Positions 1 through 12,350 of a DNA stretch of 64,000 bases are shown one piece after another. This DNA is from Cymbidium sinense (Eukaryota; Streptophyta; Magnoliopsida; Asparagales; Orchidaceae): NCBI GenBank assembly GCA_021442155.1, contig CM038221.1:25883906-25947905 (forward strand), read 5' to 3'. How positions within the stretch are numbered: position 1 is the stretch's first letter; each line of letters starts with the position of its first letter. The notes below the pieces were generated by a model, which searched no databases, had not been told where the DNA came from, and saw nothing but the letters and a program-made list of their open reading frames with translations. The translations under genes and the position numbers were made by a program.

Positions 1-1049
1 AAATGTGACTCATGGATTTCTTTAGAAAGACACACTTCACCCTCATATGCACTCATAGTAATTAGCTAAGTTAAGCATATTTTAGGGTCTAATAGGGCTT
101 AATCTAAAGACTCCCTCAACTCATTAGCTAAGAAAAGGGTATCAGGCTTAACTTAGTTGGCAACTTTCTAAGATGGGCTAGGATGTTGAAGTCAACTTTG
201 GGCTGATCTCTCATAGGCGTATCTAAGACTAGAGAATCTTATGGAGGGGTTGTCTGCTCACATAAATTGATGACTTGTTCACCCTTAACTTGAGGTGCAA
301 TTCTAGGAGGTAGAACTCTACCACTATGAAGGTTGACTTTATGATCTCTTCAATTGGAGAAGTTGTAGTGGTTTTTATCTATTTTCCACAACACCTGAAG
401 CTTCTCTTAATGGACCTCCAAAATTAGATGACTCTAAATATTTCTCAATGAGGGCGCCCTAAAGTTTTAATGTCTCTATCAAAATCAAAGTCATCAAAGG
501 AGGTAAGATTAATGAAATCATTTTGATTATTATGACTTGATGAATTATCATTAGAGGTAAGATCATTACAATCATCACATAGAGAAAAAGATATAAGTGG
601 AATATTTCTTCATGGATTTGTTCACCTCAAGTGGCTTCAAATATAAATCATACAAAGTAAGTGGCATGAGTGGGTTGAAGCCCCTATTTGTAGATACAAC
701 ACTCCTATATGTAGCAATAGATGAAGCAAAAAGAGTAGTAGGTGATAGTGCTCCAATATTCCAGACTCATACTAGAAGCTCTTACTCAACATCCACCTTC
801 TCTAAGTTGACCTTTGCAACTTATAGACTTGTTGGTGTAGTACAGGACTATGATGGATCAAGCACCTATCGAGAAAGTTTTCTGACTTTAGAGATGATCT
901 TTTTAGAGGTTCAAAATAGGAAAATATTTCAACCTTTATTAGTCTTAAGATGATTAAATTATTCTCTAAAATTACTTTAACATAACTAATAGTGTGTTCT
1001 GTTAAGTATTGAATGAGTATCACTATGGCTCCATATATAACTTCACTCG

Positions 1050-1960
1050 AGCTAATCTTTAAAACTAAAGCAATTCTTTATGATGTGACATAACATGTAG
1101 TTGTAGGGGTGGAAGTTAGAATCATCACTCTCAGCCACTTTATCTGGTTTTCTTAGTTCGGGTAGCTAGAAATTAGGTTTTTTAGAAGGTTCTTAAAATT
1201 TTGTTTCATTACCTCTCTTAAATGAATATGGCTTATTTATTTTATCACTAAGAGTGTGGATAATAGCTACTTAGTGGTGGATACTAGTAATGTTACTAGG
1301 GCTATTATTGTGATTATCTCGGTGGTTGAAGAGGAGACTATTGAGGCTTGGACCTCTTGGGTTGGACTCTCATAGCTCTTCTCCTTATTTACTATTGAGA
1401 CTACCTCTATTTCTTCTCAAAGAGTTTCTGGGGCTTAGGCTTACATGATTAATTAGGAGAAGGATAATTGTTTGGCTTCTTCTAGAGGTTAGTGGCTTTC
1501 CGATCAACTTCTTAGAAGTCATAATAGTGAAACCTGATGTTATAAAACCATGGATGTTCTTGAGAAGGATCTCAATAGCATACTATTCTTATTGTTATGG
1601 TTCACATTTCATGCTAAGATTTCTCCACCTCATAATATAGTCAACTAAGAACTCATGGGCTTTTTACTTTTCTACCACTAAGTATCTCATTATGACCCTC
1701 TATTGTGCCCCTATAAACCTCTTGAAAAAGTGTTGTTCTAATTCTACAAAACATTTTTACTGAATAATTGGGTAGTTCAACATACCAATCGAATGGTTGT
1801 TGATGAATAATCTAAATAGCAGAGAATCACAACTTCTTGCATTGTAGCAATTAGCCCTAAAGTAAGTAATATATTGTTGTGGGTTCTCATTACCATCAAA
1901 ACCTTTAAAGGATTGTGGTACAAACCCCTTTGGGTACTGCACTACATCAAACTATTTTGA
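1050..1960 (-). pseudogene. gag remnant of element C
   Basis: A 61-codon open stretch at 1757-1942 begins MQYPKGFVPQSFKGFDG and aligns with gag peptides of element A (VVQCPKGFMTPSFKMF, near 17.43 kb) and element B (AIQYPMGFVPPSSKSFDG, near 59.6 kb). This is the start of the retrotransposon capsid (gag) homology region. Further along, near 1090-1130, the minus strand reads a decayed form of the zinc-knuckle-like segment that element B keeps as CPYHRMLGHILEDC; here the cysteines are lost. Gag would package element RNA in cytoplasmic particles. Stops and shifts between the two blocks mean no functional protein. Confidence 0.7.
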
Positions 1961-3692
1961 ATAGGGTCTAGCCTTCCGAATTGATGATGCCCCTTGGGCT
2001 TGCACCAATGCCACCTTCACCTACTACTCTACTAGCTATTTAATTTTCCTTTCATGTAAAGTTGTGTTTTGTACCTTTCATATGTTGACTACATGTATCC
2101 TCATCTACTAAAGTGGTGCACTTATGTCTATCATAAGTATGTACTACCACTAACCTAGCAGCCTCTATAAGTGTGGCTTGGGGAACTACTGCTTGGCATT
2201 GAAAGGCTAAAAAAATTGACATGAGTTCTTCTACACTTCTCTCAAATTGGGTGATCTGATCATCTTTCTATTTCAACTATTACAACAATCACTATGTCTA
2301 GTATGATGTCTTACCTTCTTTGATCACAACACCATATGCATCACCACTATGATGATGTTCTCTATGTGAGGATGTCCTAGTGTCCACCATGCAAACTTCT
2401 ATAATCTTTTTCAAGAGGTCATCCTCATTCGCTTCAAAGTCTACTATCTCACTATCCTAGTCATCTCCAACTTTCTCTCTAACTATGACCTAGTAGTTGG
2501 CTATGATGTTTTTTAAAGAAGGGTCACCTGCCCTCTTTAGATCTACTGGTATGAATCAATAAGGACTACAAGATTTGACCTAATCTCCCATGTTCATACT
2601 ATCTCAGACTCCCTACTCTACCTATATACTGGCTAGCTCGAGTACTTCACATGTACATGCCTCTCCCTTTTCTCCTTCTCTTCATCTGATGTGGGTAGCA
2701 GAACAACAATTATGCTCTTGGATTGTTACTCCTTCTTTTCTTCCAATGATGCAAAAGGCCGAATAGAAGAACTCGACCTCGCATCATTAGCATGAAAATA
2801 AGAAGGGTGGTCCTCAGGTCATAACCTAATCACCAAGGTTGAGGCCTTTGGATCTACTAATTATTTTTGATATTTGGTGGGAAACTCAGATGTTGGTACC
2901 TAGTCTGGTGGTGGTCAACGGTGAACTGTGTAGTGTGGAGGGGACCGCACTATCTGCAACTCAATTGGGGATCTCCTCTCTCTCAATCTAACGTAACTAT
3001 GATAATGTGATCAAATCCACCCATTCAATTAGACTGTTGATCGAGATTCCTATACATAAGGGTGGAAGCTAATGGTCCAACAAACCTCTTCATGACTCTC
3101 TTATCTACCTGCGCACTTTGTGACTCTTTCCTTATGAATCTAGTCAGGGACACTTCTAGGAATAACCTTCCTCAAAACTCTAACTAGTGCTGACTCACAG
3201 AGTTCATGTTCTATCCCTACTCTCATGAGTATAGATCTTAATCCACATAGGGATTGTTTCTATCCTTGATGGGTGTCTCATACTCAAGTTATCATGAGGA
3301 TGAAGCTGATGCAACCAATATCCTCCTCTCCCTTTGAGGTAGAGAGTGGGTGAAATCTACTATCACCATGGAGGGGAGAGGTATTACAAGATCCATCCTC
3401 AGCTACATGGGAGATGGACTAAATCTTTCAAAACATTATTTTGTAGTGTTTTTTCAATTTCCTATTTTTGTTCCTCCTCTAGGTCTTAGCAAGAGGATCA
3501 TAGTGAGATGAAGTACCAACCTCAAATATGGTGGGGACAACCTCTAGCTCAAGCTACTGCCTTCCCTCTAAGGGTTGGGGTTGTCCTAACTATAGTGCCA
3601 ACTTTGACATATCTAGTGGTGGAAATAATATATATTAATGGCATGGGAACCTTCTTTAAGAAGGGATACTTAGCCTCCAATCTAAGTTCGAA

Positions 3693-3881
3693 CTATAGTA
3701 GGGGCTTCTTATTTGTGAGTTCCTCATGATTGACCACTGTAAGGGTTAGGCCATGACAAGTGACTTTGAAGTGATCAAAGCCTAGCCCAAACTTAATGAT
3801 ATGAGATTTTGTGAAGAAGGCCTGATCCATAGCCAAGTCTACACTAGTGGCAAAGAAAAAGATGAGCTTGCAGGATGACAT
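3693..3881 (-). pseudogene. ORF1 upstream of gag, element C
   Basis: This 62-codon frame starts MSSCKLIFFFATSVDLAMDQ and continues with IIKFGLGFDHFK. It aligns almost residue for residue with element A at 15508-15745 (MSSDKLIFSFSSGVDLALDQ, IIKFSLGFKHFK). The methionine is supported by its conservation in both copies and by its position about 570 bases after the primer site. An extra ORF ahead of gag is a known trait of Ogre-type elements; its function is not known to me. After a stop, similarity continues weakly in another frame, so the original protein was longer. No domain is recognised. Confidence 0.6.
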
Positions 3882-4436
3882 GGTGTCTTAATGTAGGCTA
3901 GAAATTATTTTAAGAGTGCTTATTCCTATTGAGATAATAATATTAATTATTCACATAAAGTTTATAAATTTGATATTTAGACCCACACTTATCAGATTGA
4001 GCTATGATAGGTGGGGTCAAAAAATTTTGAAAGAATTTTTTTTTTTTGGTTTGAACTTCAAACCTCACTATGAAGTGGGCTAGAAGGATTTATGAATTCA
4101 AGGATCAAGAATCCATAAACCTAACTTGCCATGCTTGAGCATGATAATAAGTTTAAAGAGATGTTCAAATAGTTTTCTTATTTTAATGAGTAATTTGAAT
4201 TTCATTGAATTGACCCATTGGAGAATCCAATGGGAGGTTCTACAACCTACTCATTAACTAGTGGTAAACAAGAGGTTATAGAACCAAGGAAGAATATATT
4301 GGTAACACTTTCCCAAGGAAGAAATGGATAAGACATCCAATTGAATGTATAGTATTATAAGCTTATGAGTGGCATAAGCTTACTACCAATTTATAGAGAT
4401 GTTAGTCAATCACAGAAGATGGAGAAGGAACCATCC

Positions 4437-4449
4437 CAATGGAGCAGTT
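4437..4449 (-). other. Degenerate primer binding site, element C
   Basis: The minus strand reads TTAACTGCTCCAT, in the place where element B has TGGCGACTCCCCT. It is followed by the conserved GGGATGGTTCC leader start and separated from the LTR end by an A/T-rich spacer, as in the other copies. Plant gypsy elements prime minus-strand synthesis here from a tRNA 3' end. Several bases differ from the consensus, so this copy is unlikely to prime. Confidence 0.55.
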
Positions 4450-4457
4450 AAAAAATA

Positions 4458-7400
4458 TGTTGTGTTCAAATTTATGTGATGGGGGCACCGTGCAGATTAT
4501 AAGACGTACTTATTGAAATGATCAAGTATGAAATTGAGAAATAATAGGCTACCTCGAAAGGTAGAGATATCATTCTATGATGGACTCAATCACCTAATAA
4601 AGACTCTTAAGGTCGATAAATTTATATGTAGTAGAGAATTTTCCCCTACTTTATATGAATAAAGCAAAGCAGGGTTTATTTTAAGTAAAGTTTTTAAGTT
4701 CTCTATATTGGCAATCCCTTATAGTTAATTACTTCTTAAGAAACAAAATTTTCTAAGAAAACTCTCGATTAAAGTGATTAGCTATCATCTCCATAAATTT
4801 CAAAGCTTGGTATTAAATGATTGGTGATTGTTTGGAAATCAAATAAGAAAACTCAATTAGGAAAAGTTCTTAATGAAATCTAAAGAGAGAAGAGTGAAAT
4901 GTGCTCATGATACTAAAGCCTAACAAGCACTTTAATATATCATATGGTGAGACTTTATATTTTTGAATTAGAGAATTATGATCATTTGAGTTGATAATTT
5001 TATTAAAAAGTTAGGAATTATTTTCCAATAACACAAAATTATAAAAACTCCTAAGAGGTGAGGATTTACACCAGTAGTAAGATAGAAATAAGCTTCCTCT
5101 GATTGTAAATCTAAAATGCTCCAACATAAGCTAAGAGCTTGACCTAATTCTACTAGGGGAAAGTTGGGATATGTTAGTTTGTTTCTACTATAGAGTGTGA
5201 ACCTATCTCAACTCTTTTGAACTTATAATTGCTTGTAATAACTGGCGCCTAACACCTCCTTTACTTTAAAATCATTTAGCCAATTCCTATGAATACAAGA
5301 AAGTTATTATTTATTAAGAAATAATCTAAAATTTTAAACTCTTTTTTTATGAGTCCTAGATCATGATTGGTATGAAAGTATTCTTAGATTATTGTAATAA
5401 AAACAAATACATATTTCATTTATTTTGACTCATCAATTTGACTCAAGCTTGGGTAAACAAGTATGCATATATGAATGAAGAAATTAAGTTATGGGTCAAT
5501 CAATGGGAGGGGTGTTCTTCACTCAAGGAGTTGCTATCAATAGTCCTGCTCTCCCATTTTCATACAATAAGTGTAGATCCCCTATATTCAAGGGAAGAAG
5601 AAAAGATGCATGCATGATATTATCCACATTCATCAAAGACCTATGACATTTAAATTAATTTTATTGATTAATTCCTATGGCTTTATGGTGAGGCTTGTGA
5701 ATTGTATTAATTTTAAATTAAATTTTTTTTTTTTTAATTGGATACAAAATTTTAAATTCTAAGGAGCTTAATGAAATCTTGGCCAAAGAGGAATCATCAC
5801 ACCTAAGAAACTTAAGAAAAAGCTTATAGTTTCTAGTGCACAATCAAAGTAAATACAACAATCAATCAATCACATTAAAATAATAATAAAAGGATAGTAT
5901 GGTTGGATTCAGTTATACACTCTAGAAAAGAAAAGGAGGGTTTACTGAGCTTAACCCTTGTAAATCTTAGATTATGATTACATAAATGAAGTTGGAACAA
6001 GATATATGGTCTTCATCTTCACTTGACCTCCCAAACCTTAGATCCTTCAGGCATTATAGAGTTTCTTAGGTCTATGCCTTCTAGCCTTTGCTCATCCTAA
6101 AACCCATGGCTCTAATCCTATTCTATTACAAATTTACTTTTTAAAATTTCAAAAAAGAAATCCAAACTAAACCTACAAAATAATGATTAAGTTATAAAAT
6201 ACATACACACCAAGTAGTTATATGTTACACAATTAGACTTAGTATGCATAGGTGTCAAGTTCACATGTCATAATGGGCTACGCTTAAAGGGAAACTAGCA
6301 CCTACAAGCAAGAATATTTACTTTATTTTTATTATTATAATTGCTCCTTTAATTAAGCATAGCCCCTATAGAAAATTTCTTTAGCATAATAAATAATGCT
6401 CTATCATCTAGACTATTGTACAAATAATCCTGACATCTTGTTTAAAACATCACACCATAAAATAAGAAAATTAATACATAACAACAAAGCACTGACCAAA
6501 CCTAAGTCTAAGATCAGTGACATATCAATCTAAAGTGTGCGCAAAGGCTAGTGTGGTGAGGTAAAGCTAATCTTTAATATACCTTAAATTTATGAATATG
6601 ATTGTGTTATGAATATGTATTTTTTTGAATGAACACACATTAAATGAATTGTGCATTAAAATTAGGTGTGTGGCTTTATTAAACAAGGATGATGAGGTTA
6701 TAAAACCTCTTATGGGATAACTTAATAGTCGAGCACCCCCAGATGTCCAACCTATATACCTTATATTTATGCCAAGCATGTGATTCTCCATGAATATATC
6801 CTAAATGGTAAACTACATGAGTGCATGACATGAAGGATGAAACCTATTGTTATTGCTTCTCTATGTGAATTAAAAATTAAAGATTAAAATTACAAATTCA
6901 TCCTTAATTAAGCTTCATAACTACTTGTATGAGATGATGCACACTAATCTAAATCTTTTAAGTAAGAGAAATTCACATACAATAACTTTATCTCATATGT
7001 TCACTAATCCTAAGACACATACCCATCCAAGGTTCAACTCATGCTTAAGGCATGTATCATTTAATGAATTTTATTAAGGATTAATTAAGAGATATTTAAA
7101 ATGAATTAATTAAGTTAGATGGGCTTAGGCAAGAGTTTGATTTTTATAATGTTATTCTTTGTTGGTTAATGAATTTTAACCAAGTTTTATAAATTTTATG
7201 TATGTATTTATTTATTAATTATTAAATACCTTAATCAGTCCAATTAACCTTAGAAATGTAAATATTCACTAAAGGTAAGCCCAAAAATTATGAAAAAAAT
7301 TCTTAAATATGCATGAGAACAACAAGAATAAATAACAAATTTTCTAGGTCATTTGGGCTTACATAAAATAATTAATTACACTAATTAAGATTTGGATAAT

Positions 7401-8490
7401 TAGATAATTACACTCAACATACCCTAAACTAGTTGTGTATTTTGATTTCATTCTTTAATTATATCTTAAATGTGCCCATTAAGGATTCATCTATATTTTT
7501 TATGGTTATTTGGATTTTCTTAATTCTAGGTCATTTAATTGAATTATTTAATTAATTAAATGTTCTAAAGTGCAATGTTTCAAATTAATTATAGTTAAGA
7601 GCCTAAATTTTTTTAATGGTTCTCTGATGTCAATCATTGATGGTTGAATATTATAGGATCAATTAACTATTTTAATGATTATAAAATTAATTAATTAGGC
7701 CAAATAATTATCTAGGCTAAGAAAAATCATAACTCTTAATTAATTGGTCAAATTACTTTAGAATTATGTCAGGAATATCATAAAAATGTTCTCTAAAAGT
7801 TTCAAATTAATTAGAGTGCAATTAAAAGTTGATTTCATTAATATGTCTTTCATCCAAACTGTAATTACTCCTAATCCAATGGATGAAAATTGAAGCTTTC
7901 ATTTTTCTTAATTCCTCTATGTCTAAGCTTTCTAGAGAGTATTTATTTGTATTTTTTAAAGATTTTTATATTTAGTTATAAATTTTTAAAGCTCTAAATA
8001 CTTAATTGAATTTTTAATCCTAATTAATTAATTTACACAGTCGATGCCATATCAACACTAACATAGTAACTCCTTACATGTGGTGTTAGGCAATTCATTA
8101 TTTAAAACATCTTGTGTGGTGCTTGACTTAAGCAATGGCAGATGCGGTTTGATCAGAGCTATTCAATCAAAGATCAAACAGTGGAGATTAATCTTGCAAA
8201 TTAAAATGATTAAATTGAATAAATCTAACACATTTAGTCACAATTGTCCATTCTAATAATGCAGAATAGACAATGTGTGATTCATCCCCTTCCTCTAGAG
8301 AGAGATGGAGACCGTACCTTTCATTGCTTGATCCAGGCTGTTAGAGATCAAATAAAGGGGAAAATAAATTCAAAATAATTAGGGGATGAGAACCTATCAA
8401 TTTTTATGGCTTGATTAGGCTAAAATATGAATTTGTTTCACAAAAGACTAAGAATCCTAAGGCTTTCTATGGTTTAAGAGAGAGTACCTC
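4458..8490 (-). repeat. 5' LTR of element C, U5-side portion
   Basis: On the plus strand this begins TGTTGTG next to the primer site and is co-linear with the LTR of element B from 44636 to about 49500. Matching landmarks include the stem at 4549, the block GGGTTTATTTTAAGTAAAG near 4670, the region near 8035-8095 (like 49010-49070), and 8160-8210 (like 49110-49150). It is about 65-70% AT and full of stops. Similarity to element B stops at about 8.49 kb, where sequence in the opposite orientation (element A) begins, and resumes at 32169. Divergence from B is heavy, so this is an old copy. Confidence 0.75.
4549..4564. other. Conserved LTR stem-loop, element C copy
   Basis: CTACCT, loop CGAA, AGGTAG. 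The same site in the other LTR copies reads CTATCT...AGATAG. The C:G pair in place of T:A is a two-sided change that keeps the stem. It lies about 90-100 bases from the primer-site end of the LTR. Confidence 0.6.
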
Positions 8491-8749
8491 ACTGTAGCTC
8501 AAGACCAGTTGTCTAACGTGTGAGGTAGCTTCACCTTTATTGACCTCACTTTTGGAGAGAGGATTGACTCATCTTTCCTTAGACTTAGTATTCTTCTAGA
8601 TACTAAGATTTTCATAATCATAAGAAATTTTTAGTGATTCGGTGAACGCTAAACCCTAGCCTAGAGACTTAAGAAGGCATGCCCCTAGCTTAGGTCACCC
8701 CCTAGGGTAAATAGGTTCTACTTATCCTATAGCCTAAACCATGACCCAT

Positions 8750-10200
8750 GCCTATCCACTCATCCAAATCCAACCCCAAATCAATACAATCAAACCCCAA
8801 TTGGATTTCATTTCATATCCAAGCTTTAAGCCAAATTAACTTAACCCTTAACATAAACCACTCCCACCATCATCCTATGGATCAAACCCAAAGCTTATTC
8901 AATTGAACCAAGTCCAATCAACCTTCACAAAAGCACTCCAACTATCCAAATATCTATTTCAAACTCTTCCTATACCTACAATCGAACCAATTAAACTAAA
9001 TCAATCTAATAAACCCAACCTAGCACATTTGACCTAAAGGGTCCATATGAGCCAAAATTCAATTAAATCCAAATCAATTACAATCAAAGCTATCAATCAA
9101 TCCTAAACCCATCATTAAATGCAATTCAACCCAATTCAACCTAATCCAATTCAGTTGATCCCTTTGGTTCATTTAACCCAAAGTGACCTAAAGGACCCAT
9201 TTGATCCAAAATTCAATCCAATCCAAATTCGATTGAACCAACCTATCCAATCTCTCCAACAATGATTGTTGATCAACTTTGATTGACCAATTACAATTAA
9301 TTAGGTCAAACCAAGTCAATTTGATCACTTGACCCAGGTTGACCCAATTAGCCTATACGAACCAAAATAAACCAAATCTCACTCCAATTTAAATCAATTG
9401 AAACCAATGATCTCTACCAACCATAAATTGATCCTTGAACATAAATCAACCATCAATTGAACCAAACCAAGCCAACTTAAGCTCTTGAACTAAGTTGACC
9501 CAATTTGACCTAAAGGGCCAAATTGGGTCAAATCAAATCCCAAATAAAATTGATTTAAACTAATGACTCAAATCCATCACGAATTGATTGTTGAATGTGA
9601 TCCAACCTCCAATTGAACTCAATTTGACCAAACCAACCCAATTGACCCATTTAGCCCAAATTAAACTAAAGGGTCAAATTGAGCTAAATCTTTCGTAAAT
9701 CTAAATCAATTCAAATCAACACTTACAATCATCTTCAAATCATTAATTGAACCTAAACCAACCCCTTGCCCAAGCCAATTTAGTCAATTTGATTGAATTG
9801 GTCAACTTAGGCTATTTGATGCATATGAACCCATATGAGCCAAAATCAAATCCAATTCAAATTAAACCAACTAATTAAACTAAAACATCCCAAATGATCA
9901 TTTGAACATGTCCAAACCCTTGGCTAACCTAATTTGACCATGGGTCAAATTGAGCCAAACCCATTCAAACCAAGCCCAAACCCAACCAAACTTGGCATGA
10001 CTCATCCTTGGGTCACCAACTACCCAAATGAACCCAACCCATACTTAACCTGAATTAGGCTAAAACTCATTGGTAAACCCCTCCAAATGAGACAAAATCC
10101 CCTTTTGGATGATCAAACCCACTCCCCAACCCTTGGCAGCCACTCTAAGCTCAATTTGGACACTTGGATTATTGGCTAACTTGACCTAAAGGTAATTGGG
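8750..10200 (+). repeat. Degenerate GACCCAATTTGACC-rich repeats in LTR A
   Basis: Units with a loose period near 180 bases repeat phrases such as TTGACCCAATTTGACC, CCAAATCAATT and AATTGAACC. The same composition appears reversed in LTR B at 50.2-52.2 kb (TTTGACCTATTTGGGT and similar). The strand is strongly skewed to C and A, poor in G. No ORF is supported. It is probably an expanded internal LTR satellite. Confidence 0.65.
9495..9531. repeat. Near-perfect palindrome within LTR A
   Basis: Arms TTGACCCAATTTGACC and GGCCAAATTGGGTCAA surround a 5-base centre (TAAAG). They pair at 15 of 16 positions. Similar, weaker palindromes recur in the neighbouring repeat units. Confidence 0.7.
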
Positions 10201-10209
10201 TGCCATGGC

Positions 10210-12350
10210 TCAAGTGGAGGTGAGCTAACCCAAACCTTCCCATTAAAACACTTGGGGTAAGAGATACACACCACCTTGGTCCTTCCCATTCCTAACCACT
10301 CAAGACCATCCACCTTATCCCATCCCTGACGTCCCCGACCACCTTCAACAGCTCGACGCCCTCCAAAAGTTGATTGATCCCCATTGTATCAATGGAGTAG
10401 GAGGGCATACACCTCCCTAATAAATTTAAACCACACATAGAGAGCTTCAGTGAGTCAGGTGAGCATCCCCAAAGCTTTCTCGATCCCCCTTGAGCTTCCC
10501 ATTGCTGGCGAGATCTAATCTGAGAGAAATCTAGCCCCTCTCCATCCAACTCCACTCAAACCTCACCAAACTTTAATTAACTTCTCCCACACCTTCATCA
10601 AGCTTTGATAATCTAAAATGAATAAATTTTTGATTTATTCAAGCACCAGAACACTCGGTCAACTCTGGTAATGTTTGCGGTGACATTTGGTCCACAGAGC
10701 CATTGATGGGTAGGCAACTCACAAGCTTCTCAACAAGACTTCATCTCTTCAAGACAATGCTACCATATTCATTAGACTTTCTATCTTGAGCTCCGATGAG
10801 GTATTTTTCTAGCAAATTGTTGCAATATTTTTAGCTGCTAGTCTCTTGTGAAGAGTTTTGTAATTTCATGTGATTTCTACCATAGGATCTTCTTAAATCT
10901 CTTCCTTGAATGTTTTGGAGTTGATCCTGATGCCTCATGAGCTCCAATGAACACAGATCAAGCGGAGGAGGGTGGATAGTGTCCATCTTGGGCACTTGGG
11001 GGATGAAGGATCATCTATCATCTATTCCACATGATTAGAATAGACGACCATGATTAATCATCTAGTTTTATTTGATTTAATCCATTAAGATCCACAAGAT
11101 TAATCATCTATCCAATCTAACATCGGATGGCTAGGATAAAAGCGTGTTCACCACAGCTGAGTCAGCATGCCACATCGGTTGATTTAAGTGGCCTATCCCG
11201 TAGTGTCACATGGAAAGCGTCACCATGTCAGCCCCTGCATGGCCCCGACAGGATTAGGGATTAAATATGCTTAAAAATTCCATTAATTAGCGATAACTTC
11301 AAAATGTTATAATTAATTGTAGAAAAATCCTAAAAATATGAGTAAACCCATTTTGGAAAGGGTAAACATAGTATAATTTAATAAAAAAACTCTTTAAGGT
11401 TTGAACAGTGAATAATACTTAATTAGGATTTGAAATTTTTCTTAATTAGCTAGATTAAGCCCTAATTACTTGGATAATGAGTCAAATTGGATAGCTCAAT
11501 TCCATGGGATGTCCCTTGCCTCTCATAATTTTCTTAAGATTTATTGGCTACGAAATTAGGAGAATTTTAAATTCAAACCTTAATTATCCTCATTAAGTAA
11601 TTTAATAATTATTTAAAATGTCAAATAGTGAAAATTAAGTAATTAATGATTATTAATCACTAATTAATAATGAAATGATGAGGGAGTGATTAGAACATCT
11701 TTCCTAATTATTTTCCCAAATCCATTTCATTATGAAGTGTAATTAATCCATAACTTAATTAAGGTTAATTAAGTAATTTAAATGGACAAATTAAATCAAA
11801 TTAAAATGGTAATTAGATCAGATAATTTAATTTGAATTTATGGGTTCTTCTTTATGTGTTTAATAATATAAAGACCCTTAAGGAACATATGGTTAACCCA
11901 TGAGTGTGGGGAAACCATGTAAGTACTTAATTAGATTATTCTTTAATTTAATTAATCATTAATCATGTGGCTCATTGCATTAGATCCTTAAGTGCATTGC
12001 AATTTTAATTTCTCATTTGCATATCATTGGAGGCTCATGAATAAATGACTAATTAAATTAAAGAGACATAGGAAAGGGAAATAAAATTATCTAGTTATAG
12101 ATTTGAACTTAATCAATCCATAAAATTCATTTAATTACCTTTCCTTAAACACATTAAATCACTCACATGGGATGGGGGGTAAAATAACAAATATTTTTAC
12201 TCTTCTTTAAGTTTAATAATTCAAACATAAAATCAAATCCCATAAGAAGCTTTGGTTGATTTTATAAGATTTTATTTAATATGATTGTCATTAAAATTAA
12301 TGTAGTTGAATAGATTATGTGGAAGTGTTTGATTATTCCTTTTCAATCAT
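10210..12350 (+). repeat. Middle part of LTR A without genes
   Basis: This stretch has no credible coding frame. An 87-codon minus-strand frame at 10292-10555 lies inside the LTR and has no counterpart in LTR B. Blocks at 10.4-10.6 kb and 11.0-11.3 kb are relatively GC-rich and match LTR B at about 49.1-49.9 kb in reverse. The remainder, 11.3-12.35 kb, is AT-rich. Confidence 0.55.

Larger units (their letters stand above)
1..4457 (-). mobile_element. Element C: 5' internal part of a Ty3/gypsy (Tat/Ogre-like) retrotransposon
   Basis: Read on the minus strand, this stretch runs from a primer-site region near 4440 down through a leader, a short ORF1 and a broken gag, and leaves the window before pol. 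The order and peptides match element A on the plus strand (15183 onward) and element B on the minus strand (63719 downward). Positions 1-450 correspond to element A near 19.1-19.5 kb, between gag and protease. Many stop codons and frameshifts show a dead copy. The region around 2.0-3.5 kb shows only patchy similarity to the ORF1-gag interval of the other copies. Family placement rests on gag and ORF1 peptides and the leader; assignment to Tat/Ogre is inferred. Confidence 0.75.

Noticed and set aside
597..953. 118-codon plus-strand frame
   Set aside because: It lies antisense to the gag-protease spacer of element C, has no recognisable motif, and its counterpart regions in A and B do not keep the frame.
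4000..8000. A host gene or RNA gene in the long AT-rich stretch
   Set aside because: The whole interval aligns with LTR sequence of element B; no independent coding or tRNA-like structure was seen.
10292..10555. 87-codon minus-strand frame in a GC-richer block
   Set aside because: It lies in LTR sequence; the equivalent part of LTR B has no matching frame, so it is a chance open stretch.
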